Source: Brevibacterium daeguense (lineage in GTDB: Bacteria; Actinomycetota; Actinomycetes; Actinomycetales; Brevibacteriaceae). Taken from it: a stretch of 44,463 bases of DNA. The position numbers and the translations under genes were made by a program. Of this stretch, positions 44,427 to 44,463 are shown in pieces (position 1 is the stretch's first letter; the number at the start of each line of letters is the position of its first letter). The stretch is taken from NCBI RefSeq assembly GCF_021729135.1, contig NZ_JAJTWW010000003.1, forward strand, positions 219,537 through 263,999, written 5' to 3'. The notes under the pieces are model-generated. The model ran no database searches, had not been told where the DNA came from, and was given only the letters and a program-made list of their open reading frames with translations.

Positions 44427-44463
44427 CCTCGATCTTTCGTCGTGGTCTCGGTTCGGGTGCGTG

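Overview
The window looks like chromosomal DNA of a high-GC actinobacterium. The evidence is a mycothione reductase (mycothiol chemistry), a cytochrome bcc-aa3 branch with a di-heme QcrC and the actinobacterial subunit CtaF, actinobacterial families DUF3043 and DUF4191, a ResR/Rv1830-type MerR regulator and a GlgM-type glycogen synthase. The gene set suggests Micrococcales, perhaps a Brevibacterium relative; that genus guess is inference. Many genes seem to be transcribed without a leader, with a TANNNT -10 element 5-7 nt before an ATG or GTG start.

Layout. 1-4.8 kb: sbcD (cut by the window edge), sbcC and a ParA-like ATPase. 5.0-8.3 kb: the ResR-like regulator and a PlsC acyltransferase on the minus strand, an alpha/beta hydrolase coupled to a small membrane protein, and a small Cys-containing protein. 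8.4-11.2 kb: a DnaQ-like exonuclease fused to a UvrC-like GIY-YIG region, convergent with trpD. 11.6-15.8 kb: ctaE-qcrC-qcrA-qcrB. 15.85-18.6 kb: a complete IS3-family (IS150-group) element inserted in the loop of a terminator hairpin, then eroded IS21-type fragments. 18.6-21.6 kb: ctaC-ctaD-ctaF on the minus strand, so the two halves of the respiratory supercomplex face each other across the mobile DNA. 21.8-26.0 kb: aat, erpA, an M20 dipeptidase, a DUF3043 membrane protein and pyrD.

26.2-35.5 kb: pepA, then a lipoic-acid block: lpd and an E2 acyltransferase with two lipoyl domains, followed by lipB, lipA and a DUF4191 protein. A large minus-strand gene for a membrane-anchored, kinase-like protein with an internal 15-bp minisatellite sits inside this block. 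35.6-39.2 kb: an RDD protein, glnA with an 11-bp-phased operator candidate, and mtr. 39.2-44.4 kb: a minus-strand run of glgA, histidine kinase, response regulator and an Asp-tailed exported protein, with glgC divergent from glgA.

Most genes are housekeeping and recognisable. No tRNA, rRNA or CRISPR array was seen. The best unexplained signals are a motif shared by the two cta promoter regions, a symmetric promoter serving two leaderless divergent genes, the IS insertion into a hairpin loop, the kinase-like repeat protein, and a histidine kinase whose only sensible start is a CTG overlapping the glgA stop.
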